Of a DNA stretch of 64,000 nucleotides, positions 37,133-45,584 are shown one piece after another; the stretch's first letter is position 1, and each line of letters opens with the position of its first letter. The stretch comes from JANMDS01 sp031430575 (lineage in GTDB: Bacteria > Pseudomonadota > Gammaproteobacteria > Burkholderiales > Casimicrobiaceae): contig JANPBT010000064.1 in NCBI GenBank assembly GCA_031430575.1, positions 32,504 to 96,503 of the forward strand, written 5' to 3'. A program made the position numbers and the translations under genes. The notes under the pieces are model-generated. The model was given only the letters and a program-made list of their open reading frames with translations. It did not search any database and was not told the DNA's origin.

Positions 37133-38466
37133 ATATCGTACTCATCCTGGCGGATAACCTCGGTTGGGGCGAGCTCGGCTGCTATGGTGGCGGGGCGCTG
37201 CGCGGTGCGCCTACGCCGCGCATCGACCAGCTCGCTGACGAGGGCTTGCGTTGCTTAAATTTCAATGTGGAAAGTGATTGTGTGCCCACCCGCTCTGCGT
37301 TAATGACAGGGCGGCATCCGATTCGCACGGGTGCGTTGCAATCGGTGCCCGCAGGGCTGCCGCAAGGCATTCACCCGTGGGAGATCACGCTGCCGCAGTT
37401 GTTAAGGGGCAAGGGCTACGCAACGGGGATGTTCGGCAAGTGGCATCTTGGTGACCGGCCTGGACGTTATCCGCATGATCGCGGCTTCGATGAGTGGTAC
37501 GGCATTCCTCGCACCAGTAATGAAACGATGTTTACCAGCGCGCCCGGCTTTGATGCGAGCATTGTCGATATACCGCAGGTGATGGAAGGATTTGCAGGCC
37601 AGCCTGCGCGCAATGTAGCGCCCTACGATCTTGAAAAGCGGCGTTTGATCGATTCAGAAATTGTTGCGCGCAGTAGCGCGTTTATGCAGCGCAACGCCGC
37701 TGCGAAAAAATCTTTTTTTCTTTACGTTCCGTTAACGCACCTGCATTTTCCAACGCTCGCGCATCCGGATTTTCAGGGCAAAAGCGGAGTGGGGGAATTC
37801 GCCGATTCGATGATGGAGATGGATCACCGCGTCGGGCAGTTGATGGACGAAGTGGATCGGCTCGGGCTTCGTAACGAAACCCTCTTTATTTTCGCCAGCG
37901 ACAACGGCCCCGAATTTCGCCGACCCTGGCGCGGTACCGCAGGCCCGTGGACAGGCACGTATCACACCGCGATGGAAGGCGGGCTGCGCGTGCCGCTTAT
38001 CGTGCGCTGGCCAGGGCAGATCGAGCCTAAGCAGGTAAGCGATGAGATCATTCATGTCACCGATTTGTTTGCTACGTTGGCCGATGCCGCGTCGGCCAAG
38101 CTGCCCACCGATCGCCCCATCGATGGCGTCTCGCACGTTGCCCAATGGCAAGGCAAATCCAATACGCCTGCGCGTGAAGGTTTCGCGTTCTATATCAAAA
38201 AAGAGTTGCGCGCCGTGAAGTGGCGGCATTGGAAAATGCACTTCATCTTGGAGAAGGAGCCAAACACCGGACCTATTCATCTAGAAACGCCAGCACTTTT
38301 TAACTTGAAGCGCGACCCCAAAGAGGAAACCGATGCCGCCATGGAAGACGGCTGGGTACGCGGCCCCATGCGGAAAATGCTCATGACTTTCGAAGCGAGC
38401 TTGCGCGCGCATCCGCCAATTCCGCCGGGCGCGCCGGACGAATATAAACCGAGCGGCGCAAGTTAG
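37129..38466 (+). CDS. Sulfatase (type I, formylglycine-dependent)
   Basis: A 445-residue sulfatase. The formylglycine motif is C51-V-P-T-R followed by SALMTGRHP, with the metal-binding N-terminal LADNLGWGELGCYGG (an Asn where many sulfatases have the second Asp) and MFGKWHLGDRPGRYPHDRGFDEWYG further on. SDNGPEFRRPWRG supplies later active-site residues. It should hydrolyse organic sulfate esters after Cys51 is matured by a formylglycine-generating enzyme or anaerobic maturase, neither of which is in the window. No signal peptide is visible. It is translationally coupled to the TctC receptor. Confidence 0.9.
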   Translation: MNIVLILADNLGWGELGCYGGGALRGAPTPRIDQLADEGLRCLNFNVESDCVPTRSALMTGRHPIRTGALQSVPAGLPQGIHPWEITLPQLLRGKGYATGMFGKWHLGDRPGRYPHDRGFDEWYGIPRTSNETMFTSAPGFDASIVDIPQVMEGFAGQPARNVAPYDLEKRRLIDSEIVARSSAFMQRNAAAKKSFFLYVPLTHLHFPTLAHPDFQGKSGVGEFADSMMEMDHRVGQLMDEVDRLGLRNETLFIFASDNGPEFRRPWRGTAGPWTGTYHTAMEGGLRVPLIVRWPGQIEPKQVSDEIIHVTDLFATLADAASAKLPTDRPIDGVSHVAQWQGKSNTPAREGFAFYIKKELRAVKWRHWKMHFILEKEPNTGPIHLETPALFNLKRDPKEETDAAMEDGWVRGPMRKMLMTFEASLRAHPPIPPGAPDEYKPSGAS

Positions 38467-38653
38467 GGCTTAAGCGCAGGTAAGGTAGGAGCGTAAGTCT
38501 TGGCTGCTTTTGTCTTCTTGCGATCGAATGTGCAAGCCAGGCGATAACTTTTATTTTCGCAATCGTGGAGCTTTTTCTGTAGGCCTCGCACTGATAGCGC
38601 TTCTGGCGAGCAAATGTTAACGCAGCCCGGCGGCTCTGATCGCAATCCAAACG

Positions 38654-38696
38654 CGTGAAAATAACAATGGCTTAACGCGCAAACGTTAAGCCATTG
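38654..38696 (-). terminator. Terminator downstream of tRNA-Met
   Basis: Perfect 13-bp stem (CAATGGCTTAACG at 38665-38677, its complement at 38684-38696) with a 6-nt loop; on the minus strand it is followed by TTATTTT, just past the tRNA 3' end. Confidence 0.8.
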
Positions 38697-38713
38697 CTTT
38701 AAAACATAATTTT

Positions 38714-38790
38714 TGGTAGGCCGTGCTGGACTTGAACCAGCGACCAAAGGATTATGAGTCCTCTGCTCTAACCAACTGAGCTAACAGCCC
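38714..38790 (-). tRNA. tRNA-Met (CAU), elongator type
   Basis: A 77-nt cloverleaf starting GGGCTGTTAGCTCAG with acceptor pairs to ACGGCCT, encoded CCA end, T arm CGCTGGTTCAAGTCCAGC, and anticodon loop CTCATAA between GGA..TCC-type stems, giving anticodon CAU. The A1-U72-type mismatch of initiator tRNA is not present and the three GC pairs typical of initiator anticodon stems are absent, so elongator Met is preferred; a lysidine-modified Ile2 tRNA is the alternative. Confidence 0.93.
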
Positions 38791-38813
38791 TAAAACTATT
38801 TTTACGCACGAAG

Positions 38814-38860
38814 ACTGCGCCGCAGGTATCGATCAAAATCTTGCAATACCTGCGGCGCAG
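38814..38860. repeat. Inverted pair of the dispersed repeat after rpoD
   Basis: Cores at 38815-38826 and 38849-38860; 15-nt arms (38815-38829, 38846-38860) pair perfectly with a 16-nt spacer. It begins 10 bases past the rpoD stop on the minus strand and separates rpoD from tRNA-Met, a terminator-like position. Confidence 0.9.
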
Positions 38861-38870
38861 AATTACGCCT

Positions 38871-41573
38871 TTATAGCGTTTCGCCTTCAACGAAGCTCTT
38901 CAAGCGCTCCGAGCGTGAAGGGTGGCGTAGCTTGCGCAGCGCTTTTGCTTCAATCTGGCGGATCCGCTCGCGGGTCACATCGAATTGCTTGCCCACTTCT
39001 TCCAGCGTGTGGTCGGTATTCATCTCAATGCCGAAGCGCATACGCAGCACTTTTGCTTCGCGCGGCGTGAGTGTATCGAGGATCTCTTTACACACATTGC
39101 GTAGGCTGGCGTGGTTGGCCGCGTCTGCCGGTGCAATGGTGCTGGTATCTTCGATGAAATCACCCAAATGGGAATCGTCGTCGTCGCCAATAGGCGTTTC
39201 CATCGAGATCGGCTCTTTGCTGATTTTGAGGATTTTGCGGATCTTATCTTCCGGCATTTCCATTTTTTCAGCAAGCGTCGCGGCATCAGGCTCGATGCCC
39301 GTCTCTTGCAAAATTTGCCGCGAAATGCGGTTCATTTTGTTGATCGTCTCGATCATATGCACGGGGATACGAATCGTGCGCGCCTGATCGGCAATCGAGC
39401 GGGTAATGGCTTGGCGAATCCACCACGTTGCATACGTAGAGAATTTATAGCCACGGCGATATTCAAACTTATCAACCGCCTTCATCAAGCCGATGTTGCC
39501 CTCTTGGATCAAATCTAAGAATTGCAGGCCGCGATTGGTGTATTTCTTAGCAATCGAAATCACCAAACGCAAGTTGGCTTCGGTCATTTCGCGCTTGGCT
39601 TTGCGGGCGAGTGATTCGCCCAGCATCATCTGCTTTGAAATCTCTTTCAAATCTTTGATCGGCACCATCACGCGGTTTTGCAGATAGTGCAGCTTTTGCT
39701 GCTCTTCTACGATCGCGATGCGATAGCGCGCAAGCTCATCAGAGAAAGGCTTGCCCGCTGCGATTTCGGTATCAATCCAGCGTAAGTTCAATTCCTTTTT
39801 AGGGAATTCAGCTAAGAAGTGATCGCGCGGCATATGGCCTTTTTCGACCACCAGCTCAAGCAACTTACGCTCATGCTTACGGATATTTTCGACTTCACCG
39901 CGCACGTGATCGCAAAGAATTTCAATTTGCTTTGCACCAAAGCGGATGCCTAAAAATTCATGCGAAATCTTGCCTTGCACTTTCATGTAGGCTTCGGTTT
40001 TGTATTCGCCTTTTTCAATCAACTGCACGAGCTTGATGAAATTTTTGCGAACGATTGCGAATTTTTCGAGGCCATGGGCGCGAAGCTTTTCAAGATTTTG
40101 TTCGGCCATCACTGCCGCAGAATCATCTTCTTCATCTTCATCCATCTCGCCGTCTTCGTCGAGCTCGACTTCTTCTTGCTGCTGCTGTAGCACTGCGGCT
40201 GACGCTTCAAACTCGGCATCAAGCTCAGGCAAACCATCAATCAGATCATCGATCTTCGCTTCGTCTTTCTCAATGCGGGTTACAAATGCCAGCACTTGAT
40301 TGACCACGCTCGGGCAGGCTGAAATTGCTTGCAGCATTTGGCGCAAACCGTATTCAATACGCTTGGCGATTTCGATCTCGCCTTCGCGCGTGAGCAGCTC
40401 GACCGTGCCCATTTCGCGCATGTACATCCGCACTGGATCAGTGGTGCGGCCAAACTCTGCATCGAGCGTATTTAAGACTTGCTCAGCCTCTTCTTCCACG
40501 TCTTCAGTATTTGCGGCAGCGACGTTTTCGGTGATCACCTCGGCATCGGGCGCTTCTTCATACACCTGAATGCCCATATCGTTGATGATCGCGATCACCA
40601 CATCGATTTGCTCGGCTTCCAGCACTTGATCGGGTAAGTGGTCGTTGATCTCAGCGTAGGTCAAAAAGCCGCGCTCTTTACCCAGCGTAATCAGCGCTTT
40701 TAAGCGTGTGCGGCGGACTTCGATATCTTCGGTGGGCACTGCAATTGCGGCCAGCAATTTATCCGTGCGTTTTTTGTCGGCTTTGCTGCGGCCTGATGAC
40801 GGGCCTGGTGGCCCTGCATCTTTACGCGGGCGCCCAGGGCGGCCACCACCAATGCGCGGGCCCGACGACACGCCCGCTGGGATCATTTGCACCACGGGCA
40901 TCGCCGGTGCAGCAGGCTTTTGCTCAACCACCGGCGCGGCGACCGCTGCGGGTTTGGCAGCTTTTGCCTCTTTGCTCGGCTTTGCAGCTTTACCGCTTGG
41001 CTTTTCGGCTTTCGGCGCAGGCGCAGGTTTTGCAATTGGCTTTTCTGCTTTTGCAACGGGTGCAGTCAATTTTTTCTTCGTCACTTCTGGTTTTGCAGCT
41101 AATTTCTTTTTTGCAGCTACGGTCTTGGTCGCAGGCTTGGCCGCAACTTTAGGTTTTGCCGTTGCCGTTGGTTTTTTGGCGACGGGTTTGGCTTTTGCTG
41201 CGCTCTTAGGTGCTGACTTAGGTGCTGACTTAGGTGAAGATTTGGGTGCAGATTTTGAGCTTGCTTTTGGTGCGGCTTTGGCTTTTGCGCTCGCTTTTGG
41301 CGGCGCGGCTTTTGGCTTCGCTTTGGGAATAGGTTTTGCTTTCACAGACTTGGTCGCTAATGCTTTCTTTGATGTTTTTGCGGTGCTCGCGGCCTTTGCA
41401 GATTTTGGCTTAGCAATGACTTTTTTTGGAGCGACCTTAGCTTTGACTTTTGAAGCAGGCTTAACAGGCGCTTTAGCGGCGCTTTTTTTCACTTGTGAAG
41501 CTTTAGGCTTCGCAGCGGTTTTCGTTTTTGCTTTGGGGGTCGCTTTTGAGGCGGTACGACGTGGGCTTGCCAT
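38871..41573 (-). CDS. rpoD: RNA polymerase sigma-70 factor RpoD with a long Lys/Ala/Pro-rich N-terminal extension
   Basis: The housekeeping sigma factor. Regions 1.1 to 4.2 are complete: the non-conserved acidic stretch, DLIQEGNIGLMKAVDKFEYRRGYKFSTYATWW (region 2), and the C-terminal helix-turn-helix LEEVGKQFDVTRERIRQIEAKALRKLR. The first ~260 residues are unusual: a low-complexity tail of K, A, P, S (for example tandem SAPKS units) resembling histone H1 tails. E. coli RpoD has 613 residues; this has 900. The ATG at 41573 has GGAG at ideal spacing; an ATG one codon upstream is possible. dnaG lies just upstream, as in the macromolecular synthesis operon. Confidence 0.95.
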   Translation of the reverse strand: MASPRRTASKATPKAKTKTAAKPKASQVKKSAAKAPVKPASKVKAKVAPKKVIAKPKSAKAASTAKTSKKALATKSVKAKPIPKAKPKAAPPKASAKAKAAPKASSKSAPKSSPKSAPKSAPKSAAKAKPVAKKPTATAKPKVAAKPATKTVAAKKKLAAKPEVTKKKLTAPVAKAEKPIAKPAPAPKAEKPSGKAAKPSKEAKAAKPAAVAAPVVEQKPAAPAMPVVQMIPAGVSSGPRIGGGRPGRPRKDAGPPGPSSGRSKADKKRTDKLLAAIAVPTEDIEVRRTRLKALITLGKERGFLTYAEINDHLPDQVLEAEQIDVVIAIINDMGIQVYEEAPDAEVITENVAAANTEDVEEEAEQVLNTLDAEFGRTTDPVRMYMREMGTVELLTREGEIEIAKRIEYGLRQMLQAISACPSVVNQVLAFVTRIEKDEAKIDDLIDGLPELDAEFEASAAVLQQQQEEVELDEDGEMDEDEEDDSAAVMAEQNLEKLRAHGLEKFAIVRKNFIKLVQLIEKGEYKTEAYMKVQGKISHEFLGIRFGAKQIEILCDHVRGEVENIRKHERKLLELVVEKGHMPRDHFLAEFPKKELNLRWIDTEIAAGKPFSDELARYRIAIVEEQQKLHYLQNRVMVPIKDLKEISKQMMLGESLARKAKREMTEANLRLVISIAKKYTNRGLQFLDLIQEGNIGLMKAVDKFEYRRGYKFSTYATWWIRQAITRSIADQARTIRIPVHMIETINKMNRISRQILQETGIEPDAATLAEKMEMPEDKIRKILKISKEPISMETPIGDDDDSHLGDFIEDTSTIAPADAANHASLRNVCKEILDTLTPREAKVLRMRFGIEMNTDHTLEEVGKQFDVTRERIRQIEAKALRKLRHPSRSERLKSFVEGETL

Positions 41574-41718
41574 CATCAACTCCGATTAGACGCGAGGTGG
41601 ACGCAGAAATTGCGGGGAACTTACAATTTTATCCAATTTCAAATTGATTTTTTATTTAGTTATGTAATCAATTACTTATAGACTATTGGCGGTGTTGATT
41701 TACCCCAAGATGGGCCGC

Positions 41719-43620
41719 TTATTGTCGAGGCTCGCCGGGCGCGCGGTTATTCGGGTTCATGTAAAGCCGGGCATTTGATGGTGATTTATGCTCGCTACGC
41801 GCCCGCTCCACTAGCGCCCGCCATTGATCTTCCAGCTCTTTGCCTTTGAGGGCGACTGCGCCCATCTGCGCACTCACGCGCTGCTCAAGCGCCCGCGCTA
41901 AGCTCTCGTCCACCGCGAGCGCGATCAGCTCGGCGGCGCTGCCCGGTACCTGCGGCGCAGTTTTGGTCAGCCGGACAGCGCTTTGCAACATCAATGCATC
42001 TGGGTGGGCGCTGACGATATCTTCGTCTTCAAGCGACAGCAGTAAATCGGGCGATTCCAGCCCAAGCCGCAGCAATTGATCGTAGACCGAGAGCGGGATT
42101 TGTCGGCGCGGTGGTGGAAGTGGCGCGCGTGAATTGCCAAATCGACGCTGGAATTTGCCTTGGCTTCGCCCTTCGTTGCCGCCTTCGCGCGCGGAAAATT
42201 GGCGCGGCTCAAACTGGCGTGGCTCGAAATATTGCCCGTCGTTGGCATCGTGAGGCGCAAAATTTTGGCTTGATCGGTGATTGAAATCAGGCGAATTCTG
42301 CGCTGCAGGGTGCGCTCCCTGCGGCGCCGCTTTGGGCAGCATTTTGGCTGCAACGGGTGGCAAATTGCGCAGCAAATCAGCGGCGTCTACACGCGCAGCC
42401 GCAGCCACTTCTCGCGCCAAAACATCGCGCAACAATGGCGCAGTGACTTGCTGCAAGTAAGTGCCCGCATCCGATAAAAGCGCTGCCCGCGCTTCTGGTG
42501 AATCATCGGGGTGGCGCGCTTGCAAGGTGCGCAACCAATAGCGTGAGAGCGGCTCGGCCTCGCGCACGCGTTGAGTAAAGCCCTCTTCGCCATGCTCGCG
42601 CACATAGCTATCGGGGTCGTGCTCTTTCGGCAGAAAAAGAAATTTCACCGCTTTGCCATCAACTAGCGCAGGGATCGCGTTTTCAAGCGCGCGCCAGGCC
42701 GCTCGCGTGCCCGCGCCATCGCCATCAAAGGAGAAAACGACTTCATCGGTGAGCCGAAAAAGCCGCTCGATATGGTTGGCTGTGGTCGCGGTGCCGAGCG
42801 TGGCCACTGCGTAGCCGATGCTGAATTGATGGAGCGCGATCACGTCCATGTAGCCTTCAACCACCAACACGCGACCACCATCGCGAATTGCCTTTTGCGC
42901 TTGGTAAAGCCCGTAAAGCTCGCGGCCTTTTGAGAAAAGCGGGGTTTCGGGGGAATTCAAATATTTTGGCTCGCCTTCGCCCAGCACCCGTCCGCCAAAG
43001 CCAATGACCTTACCTTGCTGGCTCATGATCGGGAACATCACCCGCCCGCGAAAACGATCGTAGCGCTTGCCGCCCTCACCGGCGATGACCAAGCCCGATT
43101 CCTCAAGCGCTGGGTCTTCATAATTCTCGAAAGCGCCGAGCAAGCCCTGCCATTTATCAGGCGCGAAGCCGAGGTGAAAAGTGCGCGCCACTTCGCCTGA
43201 GAGCCCGCGCGCTCTGAAGTAGTCTTTGGCCTCATCGCTTTGCTTGAGCTGGGTTTTATAGTGCTGCGCAGCAGTCAAAAGCACGTCAAAAAGACTTCCC
43301 GCCGCCCGCGCTTGCTCGCGCGCACGCTCATCGCGCGGGACGTCCATACCGATGCTGCCAGCTAAATCTTCCACGGCATCGGGGAATGATTTGCCCTGAT
43401 ATTCCATCAAAAACGAGATCGACGTGCCGTGTGCACCGCAGCCAAAGCAATGATAAAACTGCTTGGAGGGCGAAACGGTAAATGAGGGCGATTTCTCCTT
43501 ATGAAACGGGCAACACGCCATGTAATTGGCACCCGCTTTTTTAAGCGGCACCGCGCGCTCAATCACCGCAACGATATCGATGCGGGAGAGCAGCGTTTGA
43601 ATGAATTCGGCGGGGATCAC
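41719..43620 (-). CDS. dnaG: DNA primase DnaG
   Basis: A 633-residue primase. The CHC2 zinc site is C37-x2-H40...C58-x2-C61, followed by the TOPRIM domain (VLVVEGYMDVIALHQ, FSFDGDGAGTRAA). Residues of about 428-508 are a low-complexity Gln/Arg/Phe/Pro-rich linker (with repeated FEPRQF) between the polymerase core and the C-terminal DnaB-binding domain. The start is GTG at 43620. An exact dispersed repeat at 41949-41960 encodes KTAPQVPGS in the C-terminal domain. It is upstream of rpoD with about 145 AT-rich bases between, which may hold an rpoD promoter; rpsU is not in the window. Confidence 0.95.
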   Translation of the reverse strand: MIPAEFIQTLLSRIDIVAVIERAVPLKKAGANYMACCPFHKEKSPSFTVSPSKQFYHCFGCGAHGTSISFLMEYQGKSFPDAVEDLAGSIGMDVPRDERAREQARAAGSLFDVLLTAAQHYKTQLKQSDEAKDYFRARGLSGEVARTFHLGFAPDKWQGLLGAFENYEDPALEESGLVIAGEGGKRYDRFRGRVMFPIMSQQGKVIGFGGRVLGEGEPKYLNSPETPLFSKGRELYGLYQAQKAIRDGGRVLVVEGYMDVIALHQFSIGYAVATLGTATTANHIERLFRLTDEVVFSFDGDGAGTRAAWRALENAIPALVDGKAVKFLFLPKEHDPDSYVREHGEEGFTQRVREAEPLSRYWLRTLQARHPDDSPEARAALLSDAGTYLQQVTAPLLRDVLAREVAAAARVDAADLLRNLPPVAAKMLPKAAPQGAHPAAQNSPDFNHRSSQNFAPHDANDGQYFEPRQFEPRQFSAREGGNEGRSQGKFQRRFGNSRAPLPPPRRQIPLSVYDQLLRLGLESPDLLLSLEDEDIVSAHPDALMLQSAVRLTKTAPQVPGSAAELIALAVDESLARALEQRVSAQMGAVALKGKELEDQWRALVERARSEHKSPSNARLYMNPNNRAPGEPRQ

Positions 43621-43717
43621 AAAAAATAGTGGCGGACGGTTTCGATGAGTGGAGTGTGCATTTTTTGAGCATGACTTACGACCGAAATCTCGCAGGTTTT
43701 CGGCTCAATTTTGAGGC

Positions 43718-43738
43718 AAATCTGCGCCGCAGGTATTT
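43718..43738. repeat. Dispersed repeat, single copy upstream of dnaG
   Basis: Exact core at 43722-43733 with the full consensus flanks, between dnaG and the 6S RNA gene. Confidence 0.9.
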
Positions 43739-43798
43739 GCAAAAATGAACTCCTTACACAACCCGCCATTGTCTCTCTTTTTCGCGTTATGGGTGCGC

Positions 43799-43826
43799 TT
43801 GCATTGTAGATTCATCGGCGTACACT
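43799..43826 (+). promoter_or_regulatory. Probable sigma-70 promoter of the 6S RNA gene
   Basis: TTGCAT at 43799-43804 and TACACT at 43821-43826, 16 bases apart, placing the start site about 6 bases later, where the predicted 5' closing strand of 6S RNA begins. Confidence 0.6.
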
Positions 43827-43830
43827 TCAC

Positions 43831-44030
43831 CTCCCCTGCGTTACAAGTGATGGTCTTATATTTCTTTGAACCAATGCGCTTAGCCGCAAGGTTGTCGCAA
43901 TAGTTCGTAGCCTGTGTGAGCAGCCCCTGTGTTTCGGCACTATGACGGATGCACCTAATGGCGAGACGCGACGACCGTCTTGAACCCTCGGTTCAAGATG
44001 CCGGCCACACGGTATTCGCGGGGGACTCAT
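43831..44030 (+). ncRNA. ssrS: 6S RNA (SsrS)
   Basis: About 200 nt with 6S hallmarks. The GCGACGAC box is followed by the hairpin CTTGAACC / GGTTCAAG (near 43978-43996), the same arrangement as in E. coli 6S. The 5' strand TCCCCTGCG (43832-43840) can pair with CGCGGGGGA (44017-44025) as the closing stem, leaving a central unpaired region that mimics an open promoter. 6S RNA binds sigma-70 holoenzyme in stationary phase. A promoter and a terminator frame it on the plus strand. Ends are estimates from pairing. Confidence 0.8.
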
Positions 44031-44033
44031 TTC

Positions 44034-44073
44034 ACGCCCGAGCAAACTCAACTGCTCGGGCGTTTTCATTTTT
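44034..44073 (+). terminator. Rho-independent terminator after 6S RNA
   Basis: Perfect 11-bp stem (ACGCCCGAGCA at 44034-44044 with its complement at 44053-44063) around an 8-nt loop, followed by TTTTCATTTTT. Confidence 0.88.
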
Positions 44074-44230
44074 GACGTGCGAGCGGTCAGATTTATCGTA
44101 GCGGATTTCGGCGCGATTAGGGCATTGCGCGCGCATCGCGAAATTTGGCACTTTAAAAATTGCTTTGTAATAGTGCGAGAAATCGTTAACGTAACGCCCT
44201 AGACTTCTGCCCACCGCCTACAATCGCGCC

Positions 44231-44686
44231 ATGAATTATTGGCTTATGAAGTCTGAGCCCAACGAGTACAGCATCGATGATCTCGTGCGGGACGGGCAAA
44301 GCGGTTGGTTTGGCGTACGCAACTATTTAGCGCGCAATTTCATGCGCGATCAGATGCAGCTCGGCGATGGCGTGCTTTTCTATCACTCATCGTGCCCGGC
44401 GCCGGGCATCGTGGGCTTTGCAGAAGTGGCGAGCTTGCCACACCCTGACAAAACCCAATTCGATCAAAAAACCCATTATTTCGACCCAAAATCGACACTG
44501 GAAAGCCCGCGTTGGATGTGTGTGGACGTGAAAATCGTGCGTAAGACCGCACTACTTTCACTCGCCCAATTGCGCGAAACGCCTGCGCTTGCCGATATGA
44601 CCATTCTGGCGCGAGGCAACCGACTTTCCATCACGCCAGTCACTGCGGGGCAGTGGCGCGTGATCGAAAAGCTTCTCAAAGCGTAG
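44231..44686 (+). CDS. EVE domain-containing protein
   Basis: A 151-residue single-domain EVE protein, opening MNYWLMKSEPNEYSIDDL and containing WFGVRNYLARNFMRDQM and VLFYHSSCPAPGIVGFAEV, all characteristic. EVE domains are PUA-like folds that bind modified bases in DNA or RNA. The gene sits just downstream of 6S RNA and one base before the TauE gene, so the two proteins are probably co-expressed. Confidence 0.93.
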   Translation: MNYWLMKSEPNEYSIDDLVRDGQSGWFGVRNYLARNFMRDQMQLGDGVLFYHSSCPAPGIVGFAEVASLPHPDKTQFDQKTHYFDPKSTLESPRWMCVDVKIVRKTALLSLAQLRETPALADMTILARGNRLSITPVTAGQWRVIEKLLKA

Positions 44687-44690
44687 CGTG

Positions 44691-45497
44691 ATGATCGATC
44701 CACTTTTAATCGGGGGCTACCTCGCGCTGGGCGCGTTTGGCGGGCTCATGGCCGGGCTGCTCGGCATTGGCGGGGGCATGATCTTGGTGCCGTTTCTTGC
44801 GATGATGTTCACCGCGCAAGGGCATCCGTATGCGACGCTCATGCAGGTGTGCCTGGCGACCTCGACTGCAATCATCTTGTTCACCTCGATTTCATCTGCC
44901 CGCGCGCATCATCGGGTGGGTAATGTGCGCTGGGATCTCGTGCGCAAATTTGTGCCAGGCATTTTGCTCGGCTGTCTTGCCGGCGCAACGATCCTTTCCC
45001 AAATGCCGACCAAGCCGGTGAAGATTTTCTTTGCCTGCTTTATGTTTTATTCAGCGGCAAAAATGCTGCTACACACAACGGGCGCCACCGCTAAGCCTGC
45101 CCCGACGTCGAAAGACCTTTTTTGGTTTGGAATTTTTGTGGGCGGAATTTCAGCGATGGTTGGCGCTGGCGGCGGATTTCTGACGATTCCTTACATGAAT
45201 GCCCGCGGCGTTGATCCGCGCAAATCGATTGGCACCTCATCAGCGCTGGGCTTGCCGATTGCGATTTTTGCGACGATTGGCTATATCGTCAATGGCTGGA
45301 GCGTGCCTCATTTACCGTCGCCTCATCTGGGATACGTATTTCTGCCCGCGCTTTTGGGTATCGCGGTGGCGAGCATGCTCTTTGCGCCACTCGGTGCGAA
45401 GTTAACGCAAAAATTACCCGTTGCGACCTTGCGGAAAATTTTTGCGTTCGTGCTCTTTGCGCTCGCGCTACGCATGGTGTGGATGGCGATTGAGTAG
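44691..45497 (+). CDS. TauE/SafE family sulfite/anion permease
   Basis: A 268-residue membrane protein with eight or so hydrophobic segments. It has the two-fold TauE pattern: GGLMAGLLGIGGGMILVPFL in the first half and GGISAMVGAGGGFLTIPYMN in the second. Family members export sulfite, sulfoacetate or related organic anions. The ATG at 44691 is preferred over a GTG one codon before; it starts four bases after the EVE stop. The gene converges on the hydrolase gene with an inverted repeat pair between them. Confidence 0.9.
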   Translation: MIDPLLIGGYLALGAFGGLMAGLLGIGGGMILVPFLAMMFTAQGHPYATLMQVCLATSTAIILFTSISSARAHHRVGNVRWDLVRKFVPGILLGCLAGATILSQMPTKPVKIFFACFMFYSAAKMLLHTTGATAKPAPTSKDLFWFGIFVGGISAMVGAGGGFLTIPYMNARGVDPRKSIGTSSALGLPIAIFATIGYIVNGWSVPHLPSPHLGYVFLPALLGIAVASMLFAPLGAKLTQKLPVATLRKIFAFVLFALALRMVWMAIE

Positions 45498-45504
45498 CGC
45501 TTAC

Positions 45505-45563
45505 CCATACCTGCGGCGCAGAATTGGCCTTCAAAAGGCTCAAAATCTGCGCCGCAGGTATGG
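45505..45563. repeat. Inverted pair of the dispersed repeat between convergent genes (likely bidirectional terminator)
   Basis: Cores at 45510-45521 and 45547-45558; 18-nt arms (45505-45522 and 45546-45563) pair perfectly. It lies 8 bases past the plus-strand TauE stop and 22 bases from the minus-strand hydrolase stop. Confidence 0.9.
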
Positions 45564-45584
45564 ATCACGCGCTGCGCAGTTTCG

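Noticed and set aside
38463..38747. Minus-strand open frame ending LACTFDRKKTKAAKTYAPTLP
   Set aside because: It would run through the tRNA and its terminator hairpin, and it has no plausible start outside them. A shorter real gene cannot be excluded but is unsupported.
40708..41589. A 293-codon open frame on the plus strand opposite the rpoD 5' end
   Set aside because: It mirrors the Lys/Ala-rich tail of RpoD as a Phe/Ala/Gly-rich low-complexity product; no ribosome-binding site or homology.
41580..41718. Specific -35/-10 promoter call for rpoD in the AT-rich gap after dnaG
   Set aside because: Several weak candidates overlap and none stands out; only the general AT-richness can be supported.
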